Shown: positions 6,953-22,400 of the stretch, one piece after another
Layout: the number at the start of each line of letters is the position of its first letter
How positions within the stretch are numbered: the first letter of the stretch is position 1
Assembly: GCA_023846275.1 (NCBI GenBank)
Contig: CM043875.1
Location: 7,948,553 to 8,012,552, forward strand
Length of the DNA stretch: 64,000 nucleotides
From: Vanilla planifolia
Lineage: Eukaryota; Streptophyta; Magnoliopsida; Asparagales; Orchidaceae
Reading direction: 5' to 3'
The notes under the pieces: generated by a model
Databases searched by the model: none
What the model was told of the DNA's origin: nothing
Seen by the model: the letters and a program-made list of their open reading frames with translations, nothing else
Program-made: the position numbers and the translations under genes

Positions 6953-9900
6953 ATACATCTCTTTATTCATATCTCTTTCAAATACAACTTAAACATCCAA
7001 ATTGTTCAAAATTTTTCTTGATTTAGGAGACATATTAGATTTCTCATTTAACTAACCTTGATCACCTCCTTTAATCACCATAAATTAGTTAATTTTACTT
7101 ATATATCTTTTCCAAATTTCATGTTAGGTTAATTATTAAATTTTGTTTAAATTAAAAAAATAAAATCTAACAAAAATAATTCTATTAAAATTTCATAAGT
7201 AAAAAAAATAATATCTTAAGCCAAAACTCTGAGCATGTCCTAAGTGCAAAGCACTCAACTCGACCAAGCCTGAGCAAGCTTAGGAAGCCTCAGGTTAGTA
7301 AACTAACTCAAACAAAGTCATAATGGTCCTAAACTTAGTTAGAGTGCAGCCCTAAACCAAAATGGGGTAAGATCAAAGTATGCAGTGTGTTTGGTTGAAC
7401 CTATAATCATGTTAAACCTGTATGCATACGAGTGGCCCTCGTGATAAAATACTAAGCACATAAGTGACAGCCAACCCCATGTTTCGACTCGACCTATAGT
7501 CGTATAAACTTTATTATAAAGTCTAAACATCAATTTATTTGACAATGTGAGACTAAAATCCATTCTAGCACCAACCCTAAAATAGCAATTTGTGAGTTTT
7601 TTTCACTATCCAATCATTAATTGGATGATGGAGCCTTTCATCAGCTTGTAGGCATTCATTCAAGGCTTGAAATTAGATGATCAATATCTTGACTGATTTA
7701 ATCAAATGACTTTAATTGATTTCATATTTTTAAATGATCTATCCTTCACTCAGATGACCAAGATATCTCCATTTTAAATTCTATGATTGAGATTATTTTC
7801 ATCTTTACCTTTGATGAATTGAATAATTCAGATCTCATCTGACATGATTAGATGGCCCAGATCTAATCCTCTGTAATCCAACAATCCATAATTTATTTTC
7901 ATTTATATTCATTGATCTGACGATCTAGATCTTCTCTAATTGAGCTCAATGGCTCTAGTTGATCTTGCATAATGGCTATTTTCTTAGCCATTATTTAAGC
8001 AATTAAAGATGTTGTTTGGAAGAGATTTTTAAGATATTTGATGAGAGCTTATGAGAGCATTTTTCCTTGACTTTGCAATGGTTATGATTAAGGTTTTTTT
8101 TATAAAAACATAACTTTATGAATGAAATTACTAATAAAAGTCAACAAAACTACGAGATCTTAAAAAAATACTATGTGATACTCCTCTAAGGTAAACTCTC
8201 CTAGTAATACTTTACGGCTTAGTACTACTAAAAAAATTTCAAATTCTTCTAGATAAGCCTAAATTCTTAAATATTTCATTCAATTATTCTTTTCATTATT
8301 TTGAGTTTATTATCTTTTTTTATTCTCAAACAAGCATAGGAAACATTATATGTTTGTTTAGAATTTTTTTATTGTATTCATATATTTTGTTTTGGGTTAG
8401 GCAAACTAGTATTTGTTAAAACCCAAGTTCAATTTAATCTCATTAAAAAACCAAGTTTGGGTTGAACAGATACTAAAGATCCTTCATGTGCTTTCCAATA
8501 AGTATAATCCACTTATCACTACCATCAATTTTGAAAATAACCTATTATGGATAAGAAGTATATCAAGGATTATTATGTATCAAGAATTTCAACTTAAAAA
8601 TAAAAAAAGTTTGAACAATAAAATTTTTATCCTTACTCAGTGAAAGAATACCTAATATATATAAAATATCATTAAGAAACCAAAATTCAACTAAATGACT
8701 AGTCATAATTGATGAAATAATAAAAGAAATATTAAATATAAAATCAAATCATATGTTAGGATCCAAAGGAAAGAATTCTTAAGCTATACATAAGACTTCT
8801 ACATTATGAAAAAGAAAAAATGTTATGGAAAACCATATACTAGCTCTTATAAAAGTGAATGATATTCTCCTTAAAGATATCTCACAAGTCTAAAATTATA
8901 GACTCTGTTATAAAACAATAATAGAAATAGTTATAGGTCTAAACTTTCAAGCAAATAAAGAGATTGCTAATGAATAATTACTAGAGGATAATAAAACTAA
9001 TGTTAATACATTTAAAGAACTAGAATTTAGTTATAATAATGAATTATCAAATAAATTGATTAATAATAGCAAATCAAATAAATATTATAAAGAATTTAAT
9101 AATAATGAATTAGTAGAGGAAAGAATCATTCCATTAGAAAGTAGTTTAGAGAAATCATGTGATAAAATTTATTGAATCCTTGGTCCACATTTTATTATTT
9201 CGATAACCATAAAATTATTTTATTCTTTATTTCTTTATTTCAAATTATACATCTTAAGATTAATAGGTGAATCAATTAAAAACTTTGGTCGTGACTCAAA
9301 GGATTCATTGGTAGCGTTTGGTGAGAAGGTATCTGTCACCAAACATGAATCTTAAGAAAAAAAAGAGAAAACTTTTGTGGAGGTTTTTTATTTTGGTTCC
9401 AATATGAAAAATTTATAATAATTTACTTGAGACATTTAAATTATAATGAGTCTTTGAATGAGTGTATCAAATGTTTTTATAAACATTCATCTACTCAACT
9501 AGGTAAACTTAAAGTTTATATTTTACTTAGGTTTTCTAACATATAAATATGCTTTAATAAAGATTAATATATAAGTTTGTATTAACAAGACATCGTCAAT
9601 ACACTTTGAATACAAAATCTTAACCTTGGGTAAGGTAGGTTATATTGTACACTATGTTGTACTCACATATGACATGATTAGTTCATTTGTGTATGTATGA
9701 ATGATGCTAGAATAGTTTAATTGAACTTCGTGTAGAGTTCTACATCATTGTATGAAACGATCCCACTTGTCATATAATATGATTAGTTTGTATTAACAAT
9801 CACTCTTGCCTAATCATATAATGAATTAATATAATATGATTATGCATATTGTATACTAGAATTATACCAAATAAAGAGTGCATATTTGGTGAAGTTGAAC

Positions 9901-11128
9901 TTGAGTGATTATATGTTATGATATTATTATATTAGATAATATAATCAGATAAATATGCATTGAGAGAACTAATCTTGAGTGATTTGTATAATATGATATT
10001 TTTATATTATACAATAGGATCATTTGTTAGTATAAGAGAACGTATTATTAAACTATATTAGATAATCAATTCATTTATTAATATTGTATAATATGATCAT
10101 TATAGATTACATTTGAAATTACTAGTTCGATTGAATTTTGAGAAATTTTGATATAGCTATTGGGGGTTATTTAAAGCCATCATAAAGCTTTTTGATGCTT
10201 ATAAAAGAAGAGTTTAAACATAATGAATAAGCTAATGATGAACTGCATATCATTTGGAGTAAATTATACATGAACATCATCATACACATCAAGGAGATTG
10301 GGAAAAAAGCAAGTTAGAGTTGAAAGTTTCATTCTTTACCATTTCTTAACATCCAATGCATTGATCTAAGTTGAAAAATGACAAAGGAAAGAAGGGTGAG
10401 ATTCATTGCCACAAGTGTAATGAATAGGGACATTACTATTCTAATTGTCCAAAGTTGGTAGAGAGGAAAAACATGGAAAAGAACAATTTTAAGAAGGTCA
10501 AGAAGAAGCAGACCATGATGACTACTTAGAGCAATTAAAAATTAACTATAGCATACTCTAGTAGTAAGGAGAGTGGAGAAAAGAATAATTTGATTTGTCT
10601 TATAGTTAAGTACAATGCATCCTCAAATGATGAGAAAAGTGGAGAAGTAATTTGTCATATGGCACTTCATAATAACTCATCCAAAAGTGAAAACAATAAG
10701 GTAAGAAAACTCACTTATAATGAATTAGAAAGTAATTTAATTGAATTTATGAATGCTTTTAAAGTTCTTTCTAAGAAATATAAAAAGTTGTAAAAGGATC
10801 ATAATGAATACCTTATATTGTGCAAAGATTTAAATGAAAAGAATGTATGGCATTTATATGGCTTGAAAAAGCTAGGATGTCTTAGGTCATTCTTGTGTTT
10901 GATGAGTTAAGCCAAAATTATTTAGTATTTTGTTCTAATAAATTTTTTTTAATGTGAAATAGGTTTAGTTTTGAAGAACATATTATGTATTTTTAAAGAT
11001 AATAAATTAGTTGTCTTCAAAACATCTTGAAGTGTTCAGCAAGCTTCAAGGATTGAAGATGTATACATAAACTTTAAAAATATTTTTTTATAAAATCAAA
11101 TGTTAGCTTATTTATTATTAATCATAAG
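6953..11128 (+). repeat. Array copy 2 (4176 bp)
   Basis: This is the first copy with the T8 run. Its states are A at the 4724-equivalent, T at the 5339-equivalent, G at the 5683-equivalent and A at the 6766-equivalent. The G plus A pairing of the last two is unique to this copy among those compared. Confidence 0.97.
10365..10907 (+). pseudogene. gag: Broken Copia-like gag fragment (copy 2)
   Basis: It has the same relic, zinc knuckle and in-frame stops as in copy 1. It carries the CAG (Gln) state at the C/A variable codon. Longest open piece 10590-10793. Confidence 0.72.
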
Positions 11129-14100
11129 ATACATCTCTTTATTCATATCTCTTTCAAATACAACTTAAACATCCAAATTGTTCAAAATTTTTCTTGATTT
11201 AGGAGACATATTAGATTTCTCATTTAACTAACCTTGATCACCTCCTTTAATCACCATAAATTAGTTAATTTTACTTATATATCTTTTCCAAATTTCATGT
11301 TAGGTTAATTATTAAATTTTGTTTAAATTAAAAAAATAAAATCTAACAAAAATAATTCTATTAAAATTTCATAAGTAAAAAAAATAATATCTTAAGCCAA
11401 AACTCTGAGCATGTCCTAAGTGCAAAGCACTCAACTCGACCAAGCCTGAGCAAGCTTAGGAAGCCTCAGGTTAGTAAACTAACTCAAACAAAGTCATAAT
11501 GGTCCTAAACTTAGTTAGAGTGCAGCCCTAAACCAAAATGGGGTAAGATCAAAGTATGCAGTGTGTTTGGTTGAACCTATAATCATGTTAAACCTGTATG
11601 CATACGAGTGGCCCTCGTGATAAAATACTAAGCACATAAGTGACAGCCAACCCCATGTTTCGACTCGACCTATAGTCGTATAAACTTTATTATAAAGTCT
11701 AAACATCAATTTATTTGACAATGTGAGACTAAAATCCATTCTAGCACCAACCCTAAAATAGCAATTTGTGAGTTTTTTTCACTATCCAATCATTAATTGG
11801 ATGATGGAGCCTTTCATCAGCTTGTAGGCATTCATTCAAGGCTTGAAATTAGATGATCAATATCTTGACTGATTTAATCAAATGACTTTAATTGATTTCA
11901 TATTTTTAAATGATCTATCCTTCACTCAGATGACCAAGATATCTCCATTTTAAATTCTATGATTGAGATTATTTTCATCTTTACCTTTGATGAATTGAAT
12001 AATTCAGATCTCATCTGACATGATTAGATGGCCCAGATCTAATCCTCTGTAATCCAACAATCCATAATTTATTTTCATTTATATTCATTGATCTGACGAT
12101 CTAGATCTTCTCTAATTGAGCTCAATGGCTCTAGTTGATCTTGCATAATGGCTATTTTCTTAGCCATTATTTAAGCAATTAAAGATGTTGTTTGGAAGAG
12201 ATTTTTAAGATATTTGATGAGAGCTTATGAGAGCATTTTTCCTTGACTTTGCAATGGTTATGATTAAGGTTTTTTTTATAAAAACATAACTTTATGAATG
12301 AAATTACTAATAAAAGTCAACAAAACTACGAGATCTTAAAAAAATACTATGTGATACTCCTCTAAGGTAAACTCTCCTAGTAATACTTTACGGCTTAGTA
12401 CTACTAAAAAAATTTCAAATTCTTCTAGATAAGCCTAAATTCTTAAATATTTCATTCAATTATTCTTTTCATTATTTTGAGTTTATTATCTTTTTTTATT
12501 CTCAAACAAGCATAGGAAACATTATATGTTTGTTTAGAATTTTTTTATTGTATTCATATATTTTGTTTTGGGTTAGGCAAACTAGTATTTGTTAAAACCC
12601 AAGTTCAATTTAATCTCATTAAAAAACCAAGTTTGGGTTGAACAGATACTAAAGATCCTTCATGTGCTTTCCAATAAGTATAATCCACTTATCACTACCA
12701 TCAATTTTGAAAATAACCTATTATGGATAAGAAGTATATCAAGGATTATTATGTATCAAGAATTTCAACTTAAAAATAAAAAAAGTTTGAACAATAAAAT
12801 TTTTATCCTTACTCAGTGAAAGAATACCTAATATATATAAAATATCATTAAGAAACCAAAATTCAACTAAATGACTAGTCATAATTGATGAAATAATAAA
12901 AGAAATATTAAATATAAAATCAAATCATATGTTAGGATCCAAAGGAAAGAATTCTTAAGCTATACATAAGACTTCTACATTATGAAAAAGAAAAAATGTT
13001 ATGGAAAACCATATACTAGCTCTTATAAAAGTGAATGATATTCTCCTTAAAGATATCTCACAAGTCTAAAATTATGGACTCTGTTATAAAACAATAATAG
13101 AAATAGTTATAGGTCTAAACTTTCAAGCAAATAAAGAGATTGCTAATGAATAATTACTAGAGGATAATAAAACTAATGTTAATACATTTAAAGAACTAGA
13201 ATTTAGTTATAATAATGAATTATCAAATAAATTGATTAATAATAGCAAATCAAATAAATATTATAAAGAATTTAATAATAATGAATTAGTAGAGGAAAGA
13301 ATCATTCCATTAGAAAGTAGTTTAGAGAAATCATGTGATAAAATTTATTGAATCCTTGGTCCACATTTTATTATTTCGATAACCATAAAATTATTTTATT
13401 CTTTATTTCTTTATTTCAAATTATACATCTTAAGATTAATAGGTGAATCAATTAAAAACTTTGGTCGTGACTCAAAGGATTCATTGGTAGCGTTTGGTGA
13501 GAAGGTATCTGTCACCAAACATGAATCTTAAGAAAAAAAAGAGAAAACTTTTGTGGAGGTTTTTTATTTTGGTTCCAATATGAAAAATTTATAATAATTT
13601 ACTTGAGACATTTAAATTATAATGAGTCTTTGAATGAGTGTATCAAATGTTTTTATAAACATTCATCTACTCAACTAGGTAAACTTAAAGTTTATATTTT
13701 ACTTAGGTTTTCTAACATATAAATATGCTTTAATAAAGATTAATATATAAGTTTGTATTAACAAGACATCGTCAATACACTTTGAATACAAAATCTTAAC
13801 CTTGGGTAAGGTAGGTTATATTGTACACTATGTTGTACTCACATATGACATGATTAGTTCATTTGTGTATGTATGAATGATGCTAGAATAGTTTAATTGA
13901 ACTTCGTGTAGAGTTCTACATCATTGTATGAAACGATCCCACTTGTCATATAATATGATTAGTTTGTATTAACAATCACTCTTGCCTAATCATATAATGA
14001 ATTAATATAATATGATTATGCATATTGTATACTAGAATTATACCAAATAAAGAGTGCATATTTGGTGAAGTTGAACTTGAGTGATTATATGTTATGATAT

Positions 14101-15304
14101 TATTATATTAGATAATATAATCAGATAAATATGCATTGAGAGAACTAATCTTGAGTGATTTGTATAATATGATATTTTTATATTATACAATAGGATCATT
14201 TGTTAGTATAAGAGAACGTATTATTAAACTATATTAGATAATCAATTCATTTATTAATATTGTATAATATGATCATTATAGATTACATTTGAAATTACTA
14301 GTTCGATTGAATTTTGAGAAATTTTGATATAGCTATTGGGGGTTATTTAAAGCCATCATAAAGCTTTTTGATGCTTATAAAAGAAGAGTTTAAACATAAT
14401 GAATAAGCTAATGATGAACTGCATATCATTTGGAGTAAATTATACATGAACATCATCATACACATCAAGGAGATTGGGAAAAAAGCAAGTTAGAGTTGAA
14501 AGTTTCATTCTTTACCATTTCTTAACATCCAATGCATTGATCTAAGTTGAAAAATGACAAAGGAAAGAAGGGTGAGATTCATTGCCACAAGTGTAATGAA
14601 TAGGGACATTACTATTCTAATTGTCCAAAGTTGGTAGAGAGGAAAAACATGGAAAAGAACAATTTTAAGAAGGTCAAGAAGAAGCAGACCATGATGACTA
14701 CTTAGAGCAATTAAAAATTAACTATAGCATACTCTAGTAGTAAGGAGAGTGGAGAAAAGAATAATTTGATTTGTCTTATAGTTAAGTACAATGCATCCTC
14801 AAATGATGAGAAAAGTGGAGAAGTAATTTGTCATATGGCACTTCATAATAACTCATCCAAAAGTGAAAACAATAAGGTAAGAAAACTCACTTATAATGAA
14901 TTAGAAAGTAATTTAATTGAATTTATGAATGCTTTTAAAGTTCTTTCTAAGAAATATAAAAAGTTGTAAAAGGATCATAATGAATACCTTATATTGTGCA
15001 AAGATTTAAATGAAAAGAATGTATGGCATTTATATGGCTTGAAAAAGCTAGGATGTCTTAGGTCATTCTTGTGTTTGATGAGTTAAGCCAAAATTATTTA
15101 GTATTTTGTTCTAATAATTTTTTTTTAATGTGAAATAGGTTTAGTTTTGAAGAACATATTATGTATTTTTAAAGATAATAAATTAGTTGTCTTCAAAACA
15201 TCTTGAAGTGTTCAGCAAGCTTCAAGGATTGAAGATGTATACATAAACTTTAAAAATATTTTTTTATAAAATCAAATGTTAGCTTATTTATTATTAATCA
15301 TAAG
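11129..15304 (+). repeat. Array copy 3 (4176 bp)
   Basis: T8 run; G at the 4724-equivalent (TATGGACT), shared only with copies 4 and 5; T at the 5339-equivalent; G at the 5683-equivalent; T9 at the 6766-equivalent. The last two states match copies 1 and 6 but not its neighbour copy 4. Confidence 0.97.
14541..15083 (+). pseudogene. gag: Broken Copia-like gag fragment (copy 3)
   Basis: Identical in structure to copy 1, with the stop inside the knuckle and the CAG codon state. Longest open piece 14766-14969. Confidence 0.72.
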
Positions 15305-18300
15305 ATACATCTCTTTATTCATATCTCTTTCAAATACAACTTAAACATCCAAATTGTTCAAAATTTTTCTTGATTTAGGAGACATATTAGATTTCTCATT
15401 TAACTAACCTTGATCACCTCCTTTAATCACCATAAATTAGTTAATTTTACTTATATATCTTTTCCAAATTTCATGTTAGGTTAATTATTAAATTTTGTTT
15501 AAATTAAAAAAATAAAATCTAACAAAAATAATTCTATTAAAATTTCATAAGTAAAAAAAATAATATCTTAAGCCAAAACTCTGAGCATGTCCTAAGTGCA
15601 AAGCACTCAACTCGACCAAGCCTGAGCAAGCTTAGGAAGCCTCAGGTTAGTAAACTAACTCAAACAAAGTCATAATGGTCCTAAACTTAGTTAGAGTGCA
15701 GCCCTAAACCAAAATGGGGTAAGATCAAAGTATGCAGTGTGTTTGGTTGAACCTATAATCATGTTAAACCTGTATGCATACGAGTGGCCCTCGTGATAAA
15801 ATACTAAGCACATAAGTGACAGCCAACCCCATGTTTCGACTCGACCTATAGTCGTATAAACTTTATTATAAAGTCTAAACATCAATTTATTTGACAATGT
15901 GAGACTAAAATCCATTCTAGCACCAACCCTAAAATAGCAATTTGTGAGTTTTTTTCACTATCCAATCATTAATTGGATGATGGAGCCTTTCATCAGCTTG
16001 TAGGCATTCATTCAAGGCTTGAAATTAGATGATCAATATCTTGACTGATTTAATCAAATGACTTTAATTGATTTCATATTTTTAAATGATCTATCCTTCA
16101 CTCAGATGACCAAGATATCTCCATTTTAAATTCTATGATTGAGATTATTTTCATCTTTACCTTTGATGAATTGAATAATTCAGATCTCATCTGACATGAT
16201 TAGATGGCCCAGATCTAATCCTCTGTAATCCAACAATCCATAATTTATTTTCATTTATATTCATTGATCTGACGATCTAGATCTTCTCTAATTGAGCTCA
16301 ATGGCTCTAGTTGATCTTGCATAATGGCTATTTTCTTAGCCATTATTTAAGCAATTAAAGATGTTGTTTGGAAGAGATTTTTAAGATATTTGATGAGAGC
16401 TTATGAGAGCATTTTTCCTTGACTTTGCAATGGTTATGATTAAGGTTTTTTTTATAAAAACATAACTTTATGAATGAAATTACTAATAAAAGTCAACAAA
16501 ACTACGAGATCTTAAAAAAATACTATGTGATACTCCTCTAAGGTAAACTCTCCTAGTAATACTTTACGGCTTAGTACTACTAAAAAAATTTCAAATTCTT
16601 CTAGATAAGCCTAAATTCTTAAATATTTCATTCAATTATTCTTTTCATTATTTTGAGTTTATTATCTTTTTTTATTCTCAAACAAGCATAGGAAACATTA
16701 TATGTTTGTTTAGAATTTTTTTATTGTATTCATATATTTTGTTTTGGGTTAGGCAAACTAGTATTTGTTAAAACCCAAGTTCAATTTAATCTCATTAAAA
16801 AACCAAGTTTGGGTTGAACAGATACTAAAGATCCTTCATGTGCTTTCCAATAAGTATAATCCACTTATCACTACCATCAATTTTGAAAATAACCTATTAT
16901 GGATAAGAAGTATATCAAGGATTATTATGTATCAAGAATTTCAACTTAAAAATAAAAAAAGTTTGAACAATAAAATTTTTATCCTTACTCAGTGAAAGAA
17001 TACCTAATATATATAAAATATCATTAAGAAACCAAAATTCAACTAAATGACTAGTCATAATTGATGAAATAATAAAAGAAATATTAAATATAAAATCAAA
17101 TCATATGTTAGGATCCAAAGGAAAGAATTCTTAAGCTATACATAAGACTTCTACATTATGAAAAAGAAAAAATGTTATGGAAAACCATATACTAGCTCTT
17201 ATAAAAGTGAATGATATTCTCCTTAAAGATATCTCACAAGTCTAAAATTATGGACTCTGTTATAAAACAATAATAGAAATAGTTATAGGTCTAAACTTTC
17301 AAGCAAATAAAGAGATTGCTAATGAATAATTACTAGAGGATAATAAAACTAATGTTAATACATTTAAAGAACTAGAATTTAGTTATAATAATGAATTATC
17401 AAATAAATTGATTAATAATAGCAAATCAAATAAATATTATAAAGAATTTAATAATAATGAATTAGTAGAGGAAAGAATCATTCCATTAGAAAGTAGTTTA
17501 GAGAAATCATGTGATAAAATTTATTGAATCCTTGGTCCACATTTTATTATTTCGATAACCATAAAATTATTTTATTCTTTATTTCTTTATTTCAAATTAT
17601 ACATCTTAAGATTAATAGGTGAATCAATTAAAAACTTTGGTCGTGACTCAAAGGATTCATTGGTAGCGTTTGGTGAGAAGGTATCTGTCACCAAACATGA
17701 ATCTTAAGAAAAAAAAGAGAAAACTTTTGTGGAGGTTTTTTATTTTGGTTCCAATATGAAAAATTTATAATAATTTACTTGAGACATTTAAATTATAATG
17801 AGTCTTTGAATGAGTGTATCAAATGTTTTTATAAACATTCATCTACTCAACTAGGTAAACTTAAAGTTTATATTTTACTTAGGTTTTCTAACATATAAAT
17901 ATGCTTTAATAAAGATTAATATATAAGTTTGTATTAACAAGACATCGTCAATACACTTTGAATACAAAATCTTAACCTTGGGTAAGGTAGGTTATATTGT
18001 ACACTATGTTGTACTCACATATGACATGATTAGTTCATTTGTGTATGTATGAATGATGCTAGAATAGTTTAATTGAACTTCGTGTAGAGTTCTACATCAT
18101 TGTATGAAACGATCCCACTTGTCATATAATATGATTAGTTTGTATTAACAATCACTCTTGCCTAATCATATAATGAATTAATATAATATGATTATGCATA
18201 TTGTATACTACAATTATACCAAATAAAGAGTGCATATTTGGTGAAGTTGAACTTGAGTGATTATATGTTATGATATTATTATATTAGATAATATAATCAG

Positions 18301-19480
18301 ATAAATATGCATTGAGAGAACTAATCTTGAGTGATTTGTATAATATGATATTTTTATATTATACAATAGGATCATTTGTTAGTATAAGAGAACGTATTAT
18401 TAAACTATATTAGATAATCAATTCATTTATTAATATTGTATAATATGATCATTATAGATTACATTTGAAATTACTAGTTCGATTGAATTTTGAGAAATTT
18501 TGATATAGCTATTGGGGGTTATTTAAAGCCATCATAAAGCTTTTTGATGCTTATAAAAGAAGAGTTTAAACATAATGAATAAGCTAATGATGAACTGCAT
18601 ATCATTTGGAGTAAATTATACATGAACATCATCATACACATCAAGGAGATTGGGAAAAAAGCAAGTTAGAGTTGAAAGTTTCATTCTTTACCATTTCTTA
18701 ACATCCAATGCATTGATCTAAGTTGAAAAATGACAAAGGAAAGAAGGGTGAGATTCATTGCCACAAGTGTAATGAATAGGGACATTACTATTCTAATTGT
18801 CCAAAGTTGGTAGAGAGGAAAAACATGGAAAAGAACAATTTTAAGAAGGTCAAGAAGAAGCAGACCATGATGACTACTTAGAGCAATTAAAAATTAACTA
18901 TAGCATACTCTAGTAGTAAGGAGAGTGGAGAAAAGAATAATTTGATTTGTCTTATAGTTAAGTACAATGCATCCTCAAATGATGAGAAAAGTGGAGAAGT
19001 AATTTGTCATATGGCACTTCATAATAACTCATCCAAAAGTGAAAACAATAAGGTAAGAAAACTCACTTATAATGAATTAGAAAGTAATTTAATTGAATTT
19101 ATGAATGCTTTTAAAGTTCTTTCTAAGAAATATAAAAAGTTGTAAAAGGATCATAATGAATACCTTATATTGTGCAAAGATTTAAATGAAAAGAATGTAT
19201 GGCATTTATATGGCTTGAAAAAGCTAGGATGTCTTAGGTCATTCTTGTGTTTGATGAGTTAAGCCAAAATTATTTAGTATTTTGTTCTAATAAATTTTTT
19301 TTAATGTGAAATAGGTTTAGTTTTGAAGAACATATTATGTATTTTTAAAGATAATAAATTAGTTGTCTTCAAAACATCTTGAAGTGTTCAGCAAGCTTCA
19401 AGGATTGAAGATGTATACATAAACTTTAAAAATATTTTTTTATAAAATCAAATGTTAGCTTATTTATTATTAATCATAAG
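15305..19480 (+). repeat. Array copy 4 (4176 bp)
   Basis: T8 run; G at the 4724-equivalent; T at the 5339-equivalent; C at the 5683-equivalent (TACTACAATT); A at the 6766-equivalent. It matches copy 5 at every site I noticed. Confidence 0.97.
18717..19259 (+). pseudogene. gag: Broken Copia-like gag fragment (copy 4)
   Basis: Same relic and stops as copy 1; CAG codon state. Longest open piece 18942-19145. Confidence 0.72.
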
Positions 19481-22400
19481 ATACATCTCTTTATTCATAT
19501 CTCTTTCAAATACAACTTAAACATCCAAATTGTTCAAAATTTTTCTTGATTTAGGAGACATATTAGATTTCTCATTTAACTAACCTTGATCACCTCCTTT
19601 AATCACCATAAATTAGTTAATTTTACTTATATATCTTTTCCAAATTTCATGTTAGGTTAATTATTAAATTTTGTTTAAATTAAAAAAATAAAATCTAACA
19701 AAAATAATTCTATTAAAATTTCATAAGTAAAAAAAATAATATCTTAAGCCAAAACTCTGAGCATGTCCTAAGTGCAAAGCACTCAACTCGACCAAGCCTG
19801 AGCAAGCTTAGGAAGCCTCAGGTTAGTAAACTAACTCAAACAAAGTCATAATGGTCCTAAACTTAGTTAGAGTGCAGCCCTAAACCAAAATGGGGTAAGA
19901 TCAAAGTATGCAGTGTGTTTGGTTGAACCTATAATCATGTTAAACCTGTATGCATACGAGTGGCCCTCGTGATAAAATACTAAGCACATAAGTGACAGCC
20001 AACCCCATGTTTCGACTCGACCTATAGTCGTATAAACTTTATTATAAAGTCTAAACATCAATTTATTTGACAATGTGAGACTAAAATCCATTCTAGCACC
20101 AACCCTAAAATAGCAATTTGTGAGTTTTTTTCACTATCCAATCATTAATTGGATGATGGAGCCTTTCATCAGCTTGTAGGCATTCATTCAAGGCTTGAAA
20201 TTAGATGATCAATATCTTGACTGATTTAATCAAATGACTTTAATTGATTTCATATTTTTAAATGATCTATCCTTCACTCAGATGACCAAGATATCTCCAT
20301 TTTAAATTCTATGATTGAGATTATTTTCATCTTTACCTTTGATGAATTGAATAATTCAGATCTCATCTGACATGATTAGATGGCCCAGATCTAATCCTCT
20401 GTAATCCAACAATCCATAATTTATTTTCATTTATATTCATTGATCTGACGATCTAGATCTTCTCTAATTGAGCTCAATGGCTCTAGTTGATCTTGCATAA
20501 TGGCTATTTTCTTAGCCATTATTTAAGCAATTAAAGATGTTGTTTGGAAGAGATTTTTAAGATATTTGATGAGAGCTTATGAGAGCATTTTTCCTTGACT
20601 TTGCAATGGTTATGATTAAGGTTTTTTTTATAAAAACATAACTTTATGAATGAAATTACTAATAAAAGTCAACAAAACTACGAGATCTTAAAAAAATACT
20701 ATGTGATACTCCTCTAAGGTAAACTCTCCTAGTAATACTTTACGGCTTAGTACTACTAAAAAAATTTCAAATTCTTCTAGATAAGCCTAAATTCTTAAAT
20801 ATTTCATTCAATTATTCTTTTCATTATTTTGAGTTTATTATCTTTTTTTATTCTCAAACAAGCATAGGAAACATTATATGTTTGTTTAGAATTTTTTTAT
20901 TGTATTCATATATTTTGTTTTGGGTTAGGCAAACTAGTATTTGTTAAAACCCAAGTTCAATTTAATCTCATTAAAAAACCAAGTTTGGGTTGAACAGATA
21001 CTAAAGATCCTTCATGTGCTTTCCAATAAGTATAATCCACTTATCACTACCATCAATTTTGAAAATAACCTATTATGGATAAGAAGTATATCAAGGATTA
21101 TTATGTATCAAGAATTTCAACTTAAAAATAAAAAAAGTTTGAACAATAAAATTTTTATCCTTACTCAGTGAAAGAATACCTAATATATATAAAATATCAT
21201 TAAGAAACCAAAATTCAACTAAATGACTAGTCATAATTGATGAAATAATAAAAGAAATATTAAATATAAAATCAAATCATATGTTAGGATCCAAAGGAAA
21301 GAATTCTTAAGCTATACATAAGACTTCTACATTATGAAAAAGAAAAAATGTTATGGAAAACCATATACTAGCTCTTATAAAAGTGAATGATATTCTCCTT
21401 AAAGATATCTCACAAGTCTAAAATTATGGACTCTGTTATAAAACAATAATAGAAATAGTTATAGGTCTAAACTTTCAAGCAAATAAAGAGATTGCTAATG
21501 AATAATTACTAGAGGATAATAAAACTAATGTTAATACATTTAAAGAACTAGAATTTAGTTATAATAATGAATTATCAAATAAATTGATTAATAATAGCAA
21601 ATCAAATAAATATTATAAAGAATTTAATAATAATGAATTAGTAGAGGAAAGAATCATTCCATTAGAAAGTAGTTTAGAGAAATCATGTGATAAAATTTAT
21701 TGAATCCTTGGTCCACATTTTATTATTTCGATAACCATAAAATTATTTTATTCTTTATTTCTTTATTTCAAATTATACATCTTAAGATTAATAGGTGAAT
21801 CAATTAAAAACTTTGGTCGTGACTCAAAGGATTCATTGGTAGCGTTTGGTGAGAAGGTATCTGTCACCAAACATGAATCTTAAGAAAAAAAAGAGAAAAC
21901 TTTTGTGGAGGTTTTTTATTTTGGTTCCAATATGAAAAATTTATAATAATTTACTTGAGACATTTAAATTATAATGAGTCTTTGAATGAGTGTATCAAAT
22001 GTTTTTATAAACATTCATCTACTCAACTAGGTAAACTTAAAGTTTATATTTTACTTAGGTTTTCTAACATATAAATATGCTTTAATAAAGATTAATATAT
22101 AAGTTTGTATTAACAAGACATCGTCAATACACTTTGAATACAAAATCTTAACCTTGGGTAAGGTAGGTTATATTGTACACTATGTTGTACTCACATATGA
22201 CATGATTAGTTCATTTGTGTATGTATGAATGATGCTAGAATAGTTTAATTGAACTTCGTGTAGAGTTCTACATCATTGTATGAAACGATCCCACTTGTCA
22301 TATAATATGATTAGTTTGTATTAACAATCACTCTTGCCTAATCATATAATGAATTAATATAATATGATTATGCATATTGTATACTACAATTATACCAAAT